Shown: piece by piece, positions 56,433-64,000 of the stretch
Layout of the letters: every line of letters begins with the position of its first letter
How positions within the stretch are numbered: the stretch's first letter is position 1
NCBI RefSeq assembly: GCF_010730575.1
Contig: NZ_AP022614.1
Span: 186,001 to 250,000 of the forward strand
Source: Mycobacterium parmense
Lineage (GTDB): Bacteria; Actinomycetota; Actinomycetes; Mycobacteriales; Mycobacteriaceae
DNA: 64,000 bases
Reading direction: 5' to 3'
Made by a program: the position numbers and the translations under genes
Notes under the pieces: generated by a model
What the model was told of the DNA's origin: nothing
Databases searched by the model: none
The model's input: only the letters and a program-made list of their open reading frames with translations

Positions 56433-56882
56433 TTAGTGCGGTGTCAGCGCAAAGATCGATATGGGCCGCGACGTCCGGTCTTGGTAATTGCTGTAGCGGT
56501 TGGCGTTGTTCTGGTTCACAACCGCCCACAACCGCGGGTAGTCGGCATCACCGGGGCTGACCTGCCGCGCCGTCACCGCGAACCGTCTGGGGCCGACGTT
56601 GATCTCGCAGTCCGGGTGCTTGCGCAGGTTGTGGTACCAAGCGGGGTTGGTGTCGGCGCCCGCCTTGGAGGCAACGATCAGATACGAGTCCCCGTCTTTG
56701 GCATAGGTCAGCGTCGTGGTGCGCGGCCGACCCGTCTTAGCCCCGGTCGTGTGCAGCAGCAGGCTCGGGGGCATCCCCGGGATCCGGTGCCCGATCCGGC
56801 CGTTCGTCTTCTGGTAGATCGTGTCGTGGATGCGCAGCATCGGTATCAGCGCGAATTGCTCGAACGAACTCGAAATGCCCAT
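56433..56882 (-). CDS. F420-dependent nitroreductase-family protein (Ddn/FDOR-like, Rv1261c-like)
   Basis: A 149-residue split-barrel protein of the deazaflavin-dependent nitroreductase family: TGAKTGRPRTTTLTYAKDGDSYLIVASKAGADTNPAWYHNLRKHP is the family signature for the F420-binding region. Members reduce quinones and activate nitro drugs. It lies four bases downstream of the HIT gene stop on the same strand. Whether it uses F420 is inferred. Confidence 0.9.
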   Translation of the reverse strand: MGISSSFEQFALIPMLRIHDTIYQKTNGRIGHRIPGMPPSLLLHTTGAKTGRPRTTTLTYAKDGDSYLIVASKAGADTNPAWYHNLRKHPDCEINVGPRRFAVTARQVSPGDADYPRLWAVVNQNNANRYSNYQDRTSRPISIFALTPH

Positions 56883-56885
56883 AGC

Positions 56886-57320
56886 TCAGTCTTGCTGATT
56901 CGCATCGATCCGGGTGAGGGCCTCCCTGAGGAGCCGCCCGGTCGATTCCCGGTCGGGGTCGCGGCGCAGCAGCATCCCCCTGGCGACCGAGAGCTTGTCG
57001 CCCGTGCGCCGCGGCAGCACATGCAGATGGATGTGGAAGACCGTCTGGAAGGCCGCACGGCCGTCGTTGATCGCCAGGTTGGTCGCGTCGGCCAGTTCCG
57101 TGGCACGCGCGGCCTGCGCGATGCGCTGGCCGACGGTCGCCATACCCGCCAGCGTCTCGGCCGGGGTGTCGGTGAGGTCGGCGCTGTGCCGCTTCGGGAT
57201 CACCAGGGTGTGGCCCCGGGTGAACGGCCGGATGTCGAGAATCGCGAGGTAGTCGTCGTCTTCGTAGATCCGGATGGCCGGCGCCTGGCCGGCGACGATC
57301 GCGCAAAACACGCAGGACAT
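56886..57320 (-). CDS. HIT-family nucleotide hydrolase (Rv1262c-like)
   Basis: A 144-residue histidine-triad protein; the H-x-H-x-H motif is HIHLHVLP, with N-terminal CVFC as a possible zinc site. Members hydrolyse AMP-lysine or dinucleoside polyphosphates. ATG 57320 matches the tuberculosis length of 144; the longer open frame is spurious. It is divergent from the amidase gene and only three bases upstream of the nitroreductase gene. Confidence 0.92.
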   Translation of the reverse strand: MSCVFCAIVAGQAPAIRIYEDDDYLAILDIRPFTRGHTLVIPKRHSADLTDTPAETLAGMATVGQRIAQAARATELADATNLAINDGRAAFQTVFHIHLHVLPRRTGDKLSVARGMLLRRDPDRESTGRLLREALTRIDANQQD

Positions 57321-57403
57321 GTCGCCCACGGTACTGGTCGGTCGGTTGTGGGTGGCCCCGGACCAGTCAGGGCCCGGACCCGCGGGAAAGTTACGCTGCG
57401 GCG

Positions 57404-58789
57404 GTGAAAGATCTCGCCTTCGCCGGCGCCGCGGCACAGGCGCGGATGCTGGCCGACGGCACCGTGACCGCACCGGATTTGCTCGAGGTCTACCTGGACC
57501 GGATCGCGCGCCTCGACAGCGAGCTGCGTTGTTACCGGGTGGTGCTGGCCGACAGCGCACGGTACGAGGCCGCGGTGGCGCAGGATCGCCTGGATGCCGG
57601 CGAGCGGCGGCCCCTGCTCGGCGTACCGATCGCGATCAAAGACGATGTCGACGTCGCCGGCCAGGTGACGACCTACGGCAGCGGGGGGCACCGGCCCGCC
57701 GTGACCGACGACGCGGAAGTCGTCCGGCGACTTCGCGCCGCGGGCGCGGTCGTCCTCGGCAAAACCAATGTGCCCGAGCTGATGATGATGCCGTACACCG
57801 AGTCCCTCACCTTCGGCGCCACCCGCAACCCGTGGAACCCGCGACGCACCCCGGGCGGCAGCAGCGGCGGCAGCGCCGCCGCGGTGGCTGCGGGCCTTGC
57901 GCCGCTGGCGCTGGGTTCCGACGGCGGCGGCTCCATCCGCATCCCGGCGACCTGGTGTGGCTTGTTCGGCCTGAAACCGCAGCGCGATCGCGTGTCGCTG
58001 GAGCCCCACGACGACGCCTGGTATGGCCTGAGCGTCAACGGGCCGATCGCAAGGTCCGTCCGGGACGCCGCGCTGTTCCTGGACGCGACCTCGTCGGTGC
58101 CGGGCCCCGAGGGCGAGTTCGTTTCCGCAGCGGCCCGCGATCCGGGCCGGCTGCGAATCGCGTTGAGCACCAAAGTTCCCACACCGCTGCCCGTGCGGGT
58201 CGGCAGGGAGGAGCTGGCGGCGGTCGACCAGGCCGGCATGTTGCTGCGGGAGCTGGGCCACGAGGTTGTGCGACGCGATCCCGAGTATCCAGCGGCGGCG
58301 ATCTTCGCGAACTACCTGCCGCGATACCTGCGCGGCATCAGCGACGACGCCGATGCACAAGCCCACCCGGAGCGTTTGGAACCGCGCACCCGCAACCTGG
58401 CGCGCCTGGGATCCTTCTTCTCCGACCGGCGGATGGCGGCCGTGCGCGCCGCCGAGCCGGCGGTCAGCGCCCGGATCCAGTCGATCTTCGACGACGTCGA
58501 CGTAGTGATCACCCCGGGCAACGCGTCGGGCCCGTCCCGCATCGGCGCCTACCAACGCCGAGGTGCGGTGTCGACGCTGTTGCTGGTCGCGCAGGCCGTT
58601 CCCTACCAACAGATCTGGAATCTGACGGGGCAGCCGGCCGCCGTGGTGCCATGGGATTTCGACGGCGACGGGCTGCCCTTGTCGGTGCAGCTCGTCGGCC
58701 GCCCCTACGACGAGGCGACGCTGCTCTCGTTGTCCGCTCAGATCGAGACGGCGCGCCCGTGGTCCCACCGGCGCCCGCCGGTTTCATGA
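57404..58789 (+). CDS. amiB2: Amidase AmiB2
   Basis: A 461-residue amidase-signature enzyme hydrolysing carboxamides to acids and ammonia. The Ser-cisSer-Lys triad is visible: Lys in PIAIKDDVDVAG, cis-Ser in the Gly/Ser loop PGGSSGGSAAAVAAG, and the nucleophile in GSDGGGSIRIPATW. Start GTG 57404. The close match to tuberculosis AmiB2 extends to SVQLVGRPYDEATLLSL at the C-terminus. The region just downstream contains a 32-base direct repeat. Confidence 0.93.
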   Translation: MKDLAFAGAAAQARMLADGTVTAPDLLEVYLDRIARLDSELRCYRVVLADSARYEAAVAQDRLDAGERRPLLGVPIAIKDDVDVAGQVTTYGSGGHRPAVTDDAEVVRRLRAAGAVVLGKTNVPELMMMPYTESLTFGATRNPWNPRRTPGGSSGGSAAAVAAGLAPLALGSDGGGSIRIPATWCGLFGLKPQRDRVSLEPHDDAWYGLSVNGPIARSVRDAALFLDATSSVPGPEGEFVSAAARDPGRLRIALSTKVPTPLPVRVGREELAAVDQAGMLLRELGHEVVRRDPEYPAAAIFANYLPRYLRGISDDADAQAHPERLEPRTRNLARLGSFFSDRRMAAVRAAEPAVSARIQSIFDDVDVVITPGNASGPSRIGAYQRRGAVSTLLLVAQAVPYQQIWNLTGQPAAVVPWDFDGDGLPLSVQLVGRPYDEATLLSLSAQIETARPWSHRRPPVS

Positions 58790-58791
58790 CG

Positions 58792-58876
58792 CGCCCGGCT
58801 ACGCCGCGCTCGCGATCGCCGCGGTGATTCGCGGCGACCCGCTTCGCCCGGCTACGCCGCGCTCGCGATCGCCGCG
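58792..58876. repeat. Pair of 32-bp direct repeats between amiB2 and the DNA glycosylase gene
   Basis: Identical 32-base copies at 58792-58823 and 58845-58876, each starting CGCCCGGCTACGCCGCGCTC and ending GATCGCCGCG. The second copy supplies the last codons and the stop codon of the convergent glycosylase gene. A relative with the same core occurs near 38.5 kb, so this looks like a dispersed mycobacterial repeat. Confidence 0.8.
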
Positions 58877-59352
58877 CGCCAGGCTTGTAGCTTCGTCTCT
58901 AGGCGCACGGCGTGGGCCGGGCTCGTCGACGGCAGCCGCTCGTAGCGGACCCCTTCGACCGCATGCGCCAGCCTGCGGTACAACTCGGCGGCCTTCGCCC
59001 CGTTGAAATAGACCCGAGTGATCCGGGGGAACTCAGCGAAGAGTCGTTGAAAATCGTTGACTGCCAATTCGTTCGGGTCGATCCGCGCGTCAGCGCTGCC
59101 GACGCGCCGGCATTCGCGCACCACGTCCCAAAGGGCGACACCATGCGAGCGCAGTGCGCTCAGCCGTGCGTCGTACGGTGCGTCCGGGCAGAATCCGAAG
59201 AGCTCACCGGCTATCGGCCAGAAGGCATTTCGTGGGTTGGCGTAGTACTGGCGCACGGTCAGCGATTGCGTGCTGGGAAACGAGCCGAGGAACAGCAAGC
59301 GGGCATGGTCGTCGACCACCGGCGGGAAGCCCTGCAGCAGCGGTGTGCTCAT
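58852..59352 (-). CDS. DNA-deoxyinosine glycosylase-like protein (UDG superfamily, HDG/family 6)
   Basis: A 166-residue repair protein. Early [13 protein letters not shown] and [12 protein letters not shown], later [10 protein letters not shown] and LPSTSPAH are the marks of the HDG group, which excises hypoxanthine arising from adenine deamination. Its last residues RAAIASAA and stop come from a dispersed repeat, so the true C-terminal sequence has been replaced or extended. I do not know of this gene at this place in M. tuberculosis. It is divergent from the cyclase gene by 40 bases. Activity is inferred. Confidence 0.82.
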   Translation of the reverse strand: MSTPLLQGFPPVVDDHARLLFLGSFPSTQSLTVRQYYANPRNAFWPIAGELFGFCPDAPYDARLSALRSHGVALWDVVRECRRVGSADARIDPNELAVNDFQRLFAEFPRITRVYFNGAKAAELYRRLAHAVEGVRYERLPSTSPAHAVRLETKLQAWRAAIASAA

Positions 59353-59392
59353 CGCCCCCCATCATCGCCTGCCCGCGTTGTACGTTGTCGTC

Positions 59393-60520
59393 GTGGAGGG
59401 CCACGGCGCCGCTGGGGGCGATCAAGACATCGACGATCTGCTGGAGGGGCTCGAAGGCGCCGCGCGCACCGAGCGGGCCGAGCTGGTGCGCTGGCTGCTC
59501 GGGCAGGGCGTCACCGCCGACGAGATCCGGTCGACCAGCCCGCCGCTGCTGCTGGCCACCCGCCACCTCATCGGCGACGACGGCACGTACGTGTCCACCC
59601 GGGAGATCAGCGAGACGCACGGCATCGACCTGACGCTGCTGCAACGGGTGCAGCGCGCCATCGGACTGGTCCGCGTCGACGACCCCGACGCGGTCGTGCA
59701 CATGCGCGCCGACGGTGAAGCCGCGGCGCACGCGCAGCAGTTCGTCGAGCTGGGCCTCGACCCCGATCAGCTGGTGCTGGTGGTCCGGGTGCTCGCCGAA
59801 GGGTTGTCCCGCGCCGCCGAGGTCATGCGGTACACGGCGCTGTCGGCCATCATGCGGCCCGGCGCCAGCGAGGTGGAAATCGCCAAGAGCTCAAAGGAAT
59901 TGGTGGGCCGCATCGCACCGATGCTGGGTCCGATGATTCAGGACATGCTCTTCATGCAGCTGCGCCACATGATGGAGACCGAAGCGATCAACGCGGCGGA
60001 GCGGGCCGCCGGCAAGCCCCTGCCCGGCGCGCGGGAGGTCACCGTCGGCTTCGCCGACCTCGTCGGCTTCACCCGGATGGGCGAGGCGGTGTCGGCCGAG
60101 GAGCTGGGCCAGGTGGCCAACCGGCTGGCCGACCTCGCCCGCGACGTGACCGTTCCGCCTGTGCGGTTCATCAAGACGATCGGCGACGCGGTGATGTTCG
60201 TGTGCCCCGAACCCGTGCCGCTGTTGGACGTTCTGCTGAAACTTGTCGACGCCGTGGACACTGACAACGAGTTCCCCCGGTTGCGGGCGGGTGTTGCCTC
60301 CGGGATGGCGGTCAGCCGGGCCGGTGACTGGTTCGGCAGCCCGGTCAACGTGGCGAGCCGGGTCACCGACGTCGCGCGTCCGGGCGCCGTGCTGGTCGCG
60401 GACTCGGTGTGGGAGACCATCGACGGCAGCGGCGAGTTTCAGGGGTCCTTCGCCGGCGCGCGTCGCTTCAAGGGCATCAAAAGCGAGGTCAAGGTTTTCC
60501 GGGTCCGGCGAGGAACGTGA
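59393..60520 (+). CDS. pH-sensing class III adenylyl cyclase (Rv1264-like)
   Basis: A 375-residue enzyme making cAMP. Residues 1-200 are the autoinhibitory, pH-sensing helical domain of Rv1264 ([19 protein letters not shown]); the catalytic domain follows with metal ligand Asp in [13 protein letters not shown], substrate Lys and second Asp in [12 protein letters not shown], and Asn/Arg in [13 protein letters not shown] 59393 matches the tuberculosis start by spacing to the first conserved IDDLL. The tuberculosis protein runs some 20 residues longer at the C-terminus. It borders the presumed Mcr11 locus, linking cAMP and small RNA as in M. tuberculosis. Confidence 0.93.
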   Translation: MEGHGAAGGDQDIDDLLEGLEGAARTERAELVRWLLGQGVTADEIRSTSPPLLLATRHLIGDDGTYVSTREISETHGIDLTLLQRVQRAIGLVRVDDPDAVVHMRADGEAAAHAQQFVELGLDPDQLVLVVRVLAEGLSRAAEVMRYTALSAIMRPGASEVEIAKSSKELVGRIAPMLGPMIQDMLFMQLRHMMETEAINAAERAAGKPLPGAREVTVGFADLVGFTRMGEAVSAEELGQVANRLADLARDVTVPPVRFIKTIGDAVMFVCPEPVPLLDVLLKLVDAVDTDNEFPRLRAGVASGMAVSRAGDWFGSPVNVASRVTDVARPGAVLVADSVWETIDGSGEFQGSFAGARRFKGIKSEVKVFRVRRGT

Positions 60521-60529
60521 GAGACCGCC

Positions 60530-60651
60530 CCCACGCATGGGCAGGCCCGGGCGACTCAGGGGGGCGGGGACGCCGACTTGCGCGGGTCCAACGCGGCCGG
60601 TTTGCTACCCCATTCCGGCGCTTTGAATTGGTCGCTTCCGGGCCTGCTTCG
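60530..60651 (-). ncRNA. mcr11: Probable Mcr11 small RNA
   Basis: Between the cyclase and Rv1265-like genes, M. tuberculosis encodes the small RNA Mcr11 on the opposite strand. Here a textbook promoter faces the same way: TTGATC (60686-60681), 17-base spacer, TATTTT (60663-60658), giving a start near 60651. About 120 bases on, CCGCCCCC and GGGGGCGG can form an eight-pair stem (60526-60568 region) as terminator, without a clear U-run. The transcript has C-rich segments, as reported for Mcr11. Ends are approximate. Confidence 0.6.
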
Positions 60652-60657
60652 CTACCA

Positions 60658-60686
60658 AAAATACAGCGCCAACCACCCCTGATCAA
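60658..60686 (-). promoter_or_regulatory. Consensus-like promoter for the Mcr11-type RNA
   Basis: Minus-strand -35 TTGATC at 60686-60681 and -10 TATTTT at 60663-60658 with 17-base spacing. It drives transcription toward the cyclase gene. The 110 bases from here to the Rv1265-like start hold no other gene. Confidence 0.6.
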
Positions 60687-60794
60687 CGCTTTTGTCATTC
60701 CCTGACGCGCTCGTCAAACGGAAGAGCCGCGGGCCGTGTCCCCGGACCCGGCGCACGCGGCCGTTCACCGCGAGCGAACGACCTTCTGCAAGTG

Positions 60795-61388
60795 ATGAAA
60801 CGATGTAATCATGTAATCATGAAATCGAATCACATCCACGGACGGCGGCACGGCCGTCCCGGCGGCTGGCAGCAAGCCCAGCAGCCCGACGCCACCGACG
60901 CCGCCGAATGGTTCGCCGGCCGGCTGCCCGAAGCCTGGTTCGAGGGTGACCCGACGGTCGTCGTCGACCGCGAAGAGATCACCGTCGTCGGAAAGCTCGC
61001 CGAACCCTCCGAGCAAGAGGAAAGCGAGGCCCGCGCGGCCGGACGGGCCTCGCGGTTCCGCGAAGAGACCCGCTCGGAGCGCATGCGGATCGCCGACGAA
61101 GCGCAGGACCGCTACGGGCGCAAGGTCTCCTGGGGCGTCGAGGTCGGCTCCGAGCGAATCTTGTTCACGCACATCGCGGTTCCGGTGATGACGCGGCTGA
61201 AGCAGCCCGAGCGCCAGGTACTCGACACGTTGGTCGACGCCGGCGTGGCCCGCTCCCGCGCCGATGCGCTGGCATGGTCGGTTCGGCTCGTGGGTGAGCA
61301 CGCCGAGGAGTGGCTGGCGAAGCTGCGTGACGCAATGTCCACGGTCGACGACCTCCGCGCGCAGGGCCCGGATCTCCAGCAGCCGTGA
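60795..61388 (+). CDS. Conserved protein of the Rv1265 family
   Basis: A 197-residue soluble protein, acidic and helical. WFAGRLPEAWFEGDPTVVVDREEITVVGKL is the most distinctive part, then a charged helix (EPSEQEESEARAAGRASRFREETRSERMRIA), and a C-terminal ribbon-helix-like stretch (QVLDTLVDAGVARSRADALAWSVRLVGEHAEEWLAKL). The tuberculosis protein is longer (226). Starts at ATG 60795, ATG 60819 or GTG 60792 are possible; none has a good ribosome site. Three 8-base repeats overlap the start region. Function unknown; its tuberculosis homologue is cAMP-responsive. Convergent with pknH. Confidence 0.78.
   Translation: MKRCNHVIMKSNHIHGRRHGRPGGWQQAQQPDATDAAEWFAGRLPEAWFEGDPTVVVDREEITVVGKLAEPSEQEESEARAAGRASRFREETRSERMRIADEAQDRYGRKVSWGVEVGSERILFTHIAVPVMTRLKQPERQVLDTLVDAGVARSRADALAWSVRLVGEHAEEWLAKLRDAMSTVDDLRAQGPDLQQP
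60803..60826 (+). repeat. 8-bp tandem repeats at the start of the Rv1265-like gene
   Basis: ATGTAATC at 60803-60810 and 60811-60818, followed by ATGAAATC at 60819-60826. The repeats are AT-rich against the background and each starts with ATG. They could be a protein-binding site or a slippage-prone start region. Confidence 0.65.
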
Positions 61389-61407
61389 GCCCGGGCGGCG
61401 TCGGCCA

Positions 61408-63153
61408 CTAGTCGGCGGTGATCTTGCCGGCGATCTTGTCGGCGATCGCGGTGCCCTGGTTGCTGATGTGGTACCCACACGCGTTGACGTCGACCACCAC
61501 GTTGTTGGCCACGCTCATCGCGCGCTGGCACTCCCAACCGTCCGCGCCCTCCTGGGAGTCCATCACCGCGATCTTCGGCGGCGCACCCTGCACCTGCGCA
61601 AAGGCCCAGCGGTAGGTGTTGCCCTTGTTGGTGACGGTCACCGTCTGGCCGGCGCAGGCCTTCCACTTGTCCGCGGAACTCTGCAGGAAGCTGTTGGCCT
61701 TCTCGGCGGAGGGAAAAGCCACCACGGCCTGGTTGACCCAGTGGTCGTAGTTGTCTCCGGGTTCGGACGACACCACGCCGCTCACGCCTGTGTAGCCGGT
61801 GCCCGCGTACACCGGGTCCTGGGTCGTGTAGAGCGCTCCCTGGCAGTCCGGCAGTGACAACGTCACCGCAGACGCGTCCATCGACTGCATCGGCTTTCCG
61901 GGCTGCATGGCCGAGGAGCCCATTACCGAGTTGACCTCCGCGGGGCCCAGCAGCAGGGCGCCGAGGCGCCCGGCCGGTATCGGGTCCGGGGGCGCAACCA
62001 GCCTGGGCCGCAGCACGAGCCAGAGGGCCGCCCCGCTGACCACGACCACCAGCACCCCGGCGACGGCGGCGACGATCGGCCAAGGGCTTCGCCCCGGTTT
62101 CGGCGGGGGCCGGTTCCAGGCCGGCGGGCCGGTCGACGGTGCGCCGGGCGGCGCGCCCCAGTTGCCACTGCCGTAGAAGGCGGGTGCCGGCGGCGGAGGA
62201 TAGGCCGAGGGCATCGGGGGTGTCGCCGCCGGAACGGGGGGTGGAGCGGCCGCGACCGTGTCGGGCAGGGTGGCTTCCCGGCTGCGCCGCAAGAGGGCCA
62301 GGGCCTGATTCTGGTCGGGGTCGTCCAGGGCTTCGTGCGCGGCCAGGGCCAGATCACCGGCACTGGCGTAGCGTTCCTCCGGCTTTTTCGCCATGCCCCG
62401 CGCGATCACCGCGTCGAAGGCCGTCGGGACGCCCGGGCGCGTGACGCTGGGCTGCGGGATGGGGTCCATGAGGTGGGCGGTCACCAGGGCTCCCGCGCTG
62501 TCGCACTGGTAGGGCGCCGCTCCGGTGAGGCATTCGTGCAGGACGCAGGCGAGCGCGTAGATGTCGGCGCGGTAGGTCACTTCGTCGCTCGTAAACCGTT
62601 CGGGCGCCATGTATTTCCAGGTACCCACCGCCGTGCCCAGCTGAGTGATCTTCTCGTCGGTTGCTGCGCTGGCGATGCCGAAGTCGACCAGGTACGCGAA
62701 GTCGTCGCGGGTCACCAGGATGTTCTGCGGTTTGACGTCGCGGTGCATCACCCCGGCGGCGTGGGCGGCGTCGAGGGCCGAGGCGATCTGGGTGACGATC
62801 GCGACCGCTCGCGGCGGGGTCAGGGGGCCGAAGCGCCTGAGCACGCTGTCCAGGTCGGTGCCCTCGACAAGGCGCATCTCCAGAAACATCTGACCGTCGA
62901 TCTCGCCGTAGTCGTGAATCGGCACGACGTGGGGTTCCTGCAAACGCCCGGCGATGCGAGCCTCGCGCTTCATCCGCTCCCGGAAGACGGGGTCCTTGCT
63001 GAACTGTGCCGAGAGCAGCTTGACCGCCACGGTCCACCCTTTGACGGCGTGCTCGGCCTCGTACACCTCGCCCATGCCACCGCGGCCCAGCAGCCTCTTC
63101 AGGTGGTAGGGGCCGAAGGTCGAGCCCACTCGAGAGGACTGTTCGTCGACCAT
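61408..63153 (-). CDS. pknH: Receptor Ser/Thr protein kinase PknH
   Basis: A 581-residue transmembrane kinase. Kinase domain: glycine loop LLGRGGMGEVYEAEH, Lys in TVAVKLL, catalytic loop VMHRDVKPQNIL, DFG in LVDFGIAS, activation-loop Thr in TQLGTAVGTWKYMAPE. A Pro-rich juxtamembrane part (330-400) is shorter than in tuberculosis. One membrane helix (WPIVAAVAGVLVVVVSGAALWLVL) leads to the external sensor domain with four cysteines (PDCQGALY, WKACAGQT, WECQRAM, NACGYH) for two disulfides. ATG 63153 was chosen to match the tuberculosis start (MVDEQSSRVGS). In tuberculosis its partner embR lies next door; here the neighbour is an ABC exporter. Confidence 0.93.
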   Translation of the reverse strand: MVDEQSSRVGSTFGPYHLKRLLGRGGMGEVYEAEHAVKGWTVAVKLLSAQFSKDPVFRERMKREARIAGRLQEPHVVPIHDYGEIDGQMFLEMRLVEGTDLDSVLRRFGPLTPPRAVAIVTQIASALDAAHAAGVMHRDVKPQNILVTRDDFAYLVDFGIASAATDEKITQLGTAVGTWKYMAPERFTSDEVTYRADIYALACVLHECLTGAAPYQCDSAGALVTAHLMDPIPQPSVTRPGVPTAFDAVIARGMAKKPEERYASAGDLALAAHEALDDPDQNQALALLRRSREATLPDTVAAAPPPVPAATPPMPSAYPPPPAPAFYGSGNWGAPPGAPSTGPPAWNRPPPKPGRSPWPIVAAVAGVLVVVVSGAALWLVLRPRLVAPPDPIPAGRLGALLLGPAEVNSVMGSSAMQPGKPMQSMDASAVTLSLPDCQGALYTTQDPVYAGTGYTGVSGVVSSEPGDNYDHWVNQAVVAFPSAEKANSFLQSSADKWKACAGQTVTVTNKGNTYRWAFAQVQGAPPKIAVMDSQEGADGWECQRAMSVANNVVVDVNACGYHISNQGTAIADKIAGKITAD

Positions 63154-63320
63154 CTCCGATCCTCCCAAAACGCCCTGGGGGCGCCGGCCAGGCCGGCGAT
63201 TCCCGGGCGGGCCGGTCGGGGCAAGCCCGCATCCAGCAACCATGACGGTAAGCCTCCGCCCGGTCGGTCGCACGATAACCCGCGACATTCGTCGAGCGTG
63301 TCGGAGCCTGACGTTCGAGG

Positions 63321-64000
63321 TCAGGCCCTCGTCATCGCGTAATAGGCGCCCCGCCTGGCCAGTAACTCGACGTGGCTGCCTTGTTCGACGATCCGCCCCG
63401 CCTCGACGACGAGAATGCGGTCGGCGTCGCGGATGGTCGAAAGCCTGTGGGCGATAATGAAACTCGTTCTGTCCTGACGAAGCTCGCGCGTGGCGCGCCG
63501 CACCAGCGCCTCGGTGCGTGTATCGACCGCGCTGGTCGCCTCGTCCAGGATCAGCAGCTGCGGGCGGGCCAGGAACGCGCGGGCGATGGTGATCAACTGC
63601 TTCTCGCCGGCGCTGATGCTGCCGCCGTCGCCGCTTACTCGCGTCTGGTAGCCGCCGGGCAGCGTGTGCACGAACTGGTCGACGTAAGCGGCCCTGGCCG
63701 CCTCGGTCACCTCGTCCTCCCGGGCCTCCGGGCGCCCGTAGGCGATGTTCTGCGCGATCGTCCCGTCGAACAACCAGGTGTCCTGTAACACCATGCCGAT
63801 GCGTGACCGCAGCGAATGCCTGCTCACCGTGGCGATGTCAACCCCGTCGATCAGGATCTGGCCGGCGCCGACGTCGTAGAACCGCATCAGCAGGTTCACC
63901 AGGGTGGTCTTGCCGGCTCCCGTGGCCCCCACGATCGCCACCGTGCTGCCCGGCTCGGCCACCATCGAAAGGTCGTGGATCACCGGAGCTCCGGGACGGT
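63321..64000 (-). CDS. ABC exporter, nucleotide-binding end of a half-transporter (Rv1273c-like), cut at the right edge
   Basis: About 226 residues of the C-terminal ATPase domain; the N-terminal membrane part lies beyond the window. Visible motifs: [22 protein letters not shown]-loop [16 protein letters not shown], signature [15 protein letters not shown] (SAGEK variant), Walker [17 protein letters not shown], and switch histidine [13 protein letters not shown]. It resembles Rv1273c, paired with Rv1272c as an exporter. The frame stays open to base 64000, encoding [11 protein letters not shown] before the P-loop. Pro-rich, embR-containing stretch of M. tuberculosis is absent between this and pknH. 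Confidence 0.9.
   Translation of the reverse strand, partial: RPGAPVIHDLSMVAEPGSTVAIVGATGAGKTTLVNLLMRFYDVGAGQILIDGVDIATVSRHSLRSRIGMVLQDTWLFDGTIAQNIAYGRPEAREDEVTEAARAAYVDQFVHTLPGGYQTRVSGDGGSISAGEKQLITIARAFLARPQLLILDEATSAVDTRTEALVRRATRELRQDRTSFIIAHRLSTIRDADRILVVEAGRIVEQGSHVELLARRGAYYAMTRA

Overview
This window is gene-dense, high-GC chromosomal DNA from a slow-growing, non-tuberculous Mycobacterium. The gene order follows the M. tuberculosis Rv1216c-Rv1273c neighbourhood almost throughout: ABC exporter and its TetR, sigE-rseA-htrA-tatB, mrp, lpqY-sugABC, corA, mdh, lpqZ, kgd, deaD, cyp130, udgB, amiB2, the Rv1264 cyclase and pknH. Protein-level matches are recalled from knowledge of these families; no database search was run. 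No insertion sequence, prophage, CRISPR array, tRNA or rRNA gene was seen.

Layout. 0-1.8 kb: a SulP permease (cut by the window edge) translationally coupled to a sulfate-binding protein. 1.9-6.6 kb: leftward operon TetR / ABC ATPase / ABC permease / membrane methyltransferase, then an O-methyltransferase. 6.8-10.3 kb: the envelope-stress cluster sigE, rseA, htrA, tatB. 10.3-15.3 kb: leftward mrp, a lytic-transglycosylase-like protein with a Pro-rich tail, a DUF1003 protein, an MgtE-N/CBS protein and a Pro-rich membrane protein. 15.4-21 kb: Rv1234-like protein and the trehalose importer lpqY-sugA-sugB-sugC, followed by a suppressor-of-fused gene. 21-26.2 kb: corA, mdh, a compact malic enzyme, lpqZ and an SDR. 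26.4-38.5 kb: a methyltransferase, kgd, a membrane protein, an MFS exporter, a nuclease-helicase and lprE. 38.6-43.3 kb: deaD, an acyltransferase, and the cyp130-TetR pair. 43.3-46.7 kb: a small accessory patch (TetR, alpha/beta hydrolase, O-methyltransferase, TetR). 46.7-52.4 kb: FAD oxidase, Tap-like efflux pump, udgB, FAD monooxygenase, luciferase-like oxidoreductase. 52.4-56.3 kb: a very large two-module membrane GGDEF/EAL protein. 56.4-64 kb: F420-type reductase, HIT protein, amidase, a second uracil-DNA-glycosylase-superfamily gene, the pH-sensing adenylyl cyclase, a probable Mcr11 small RNA, an Rv1265-like protein, pknH, and the end of an ABC exporter.

How the genes work together. The core themes are envelope stress (SigE released from RseA; HtrA and TatB next door), trehalose recycling (LpqY-SugABC), central carbon flow at malate and 2-oxoglutarate (mdh, malic enzyme, kgd) and signalling by cyclic nucleotides and phosphorylation (class III cyclase, c-di-GMP protein, PknH). 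Genes are packed so tightly that GTGA/ATGA start-stop overlaps recur and several convergent pairs are separated by one base or share stop codons.

The parts that depart from the M. tuberculosis order are the most interesting: SulP-Sbp at the left edge, the suppressor-of-fused gene in the sug operon, malic enzyme in place of vapBC33/PE_PGRS23, a methyltransferase in place of relBE, the 43-47 kb patch, the luciferase-like plus c-di-GMP genes, the extra DNA glycosylase, and the absence of embR next to pknH.
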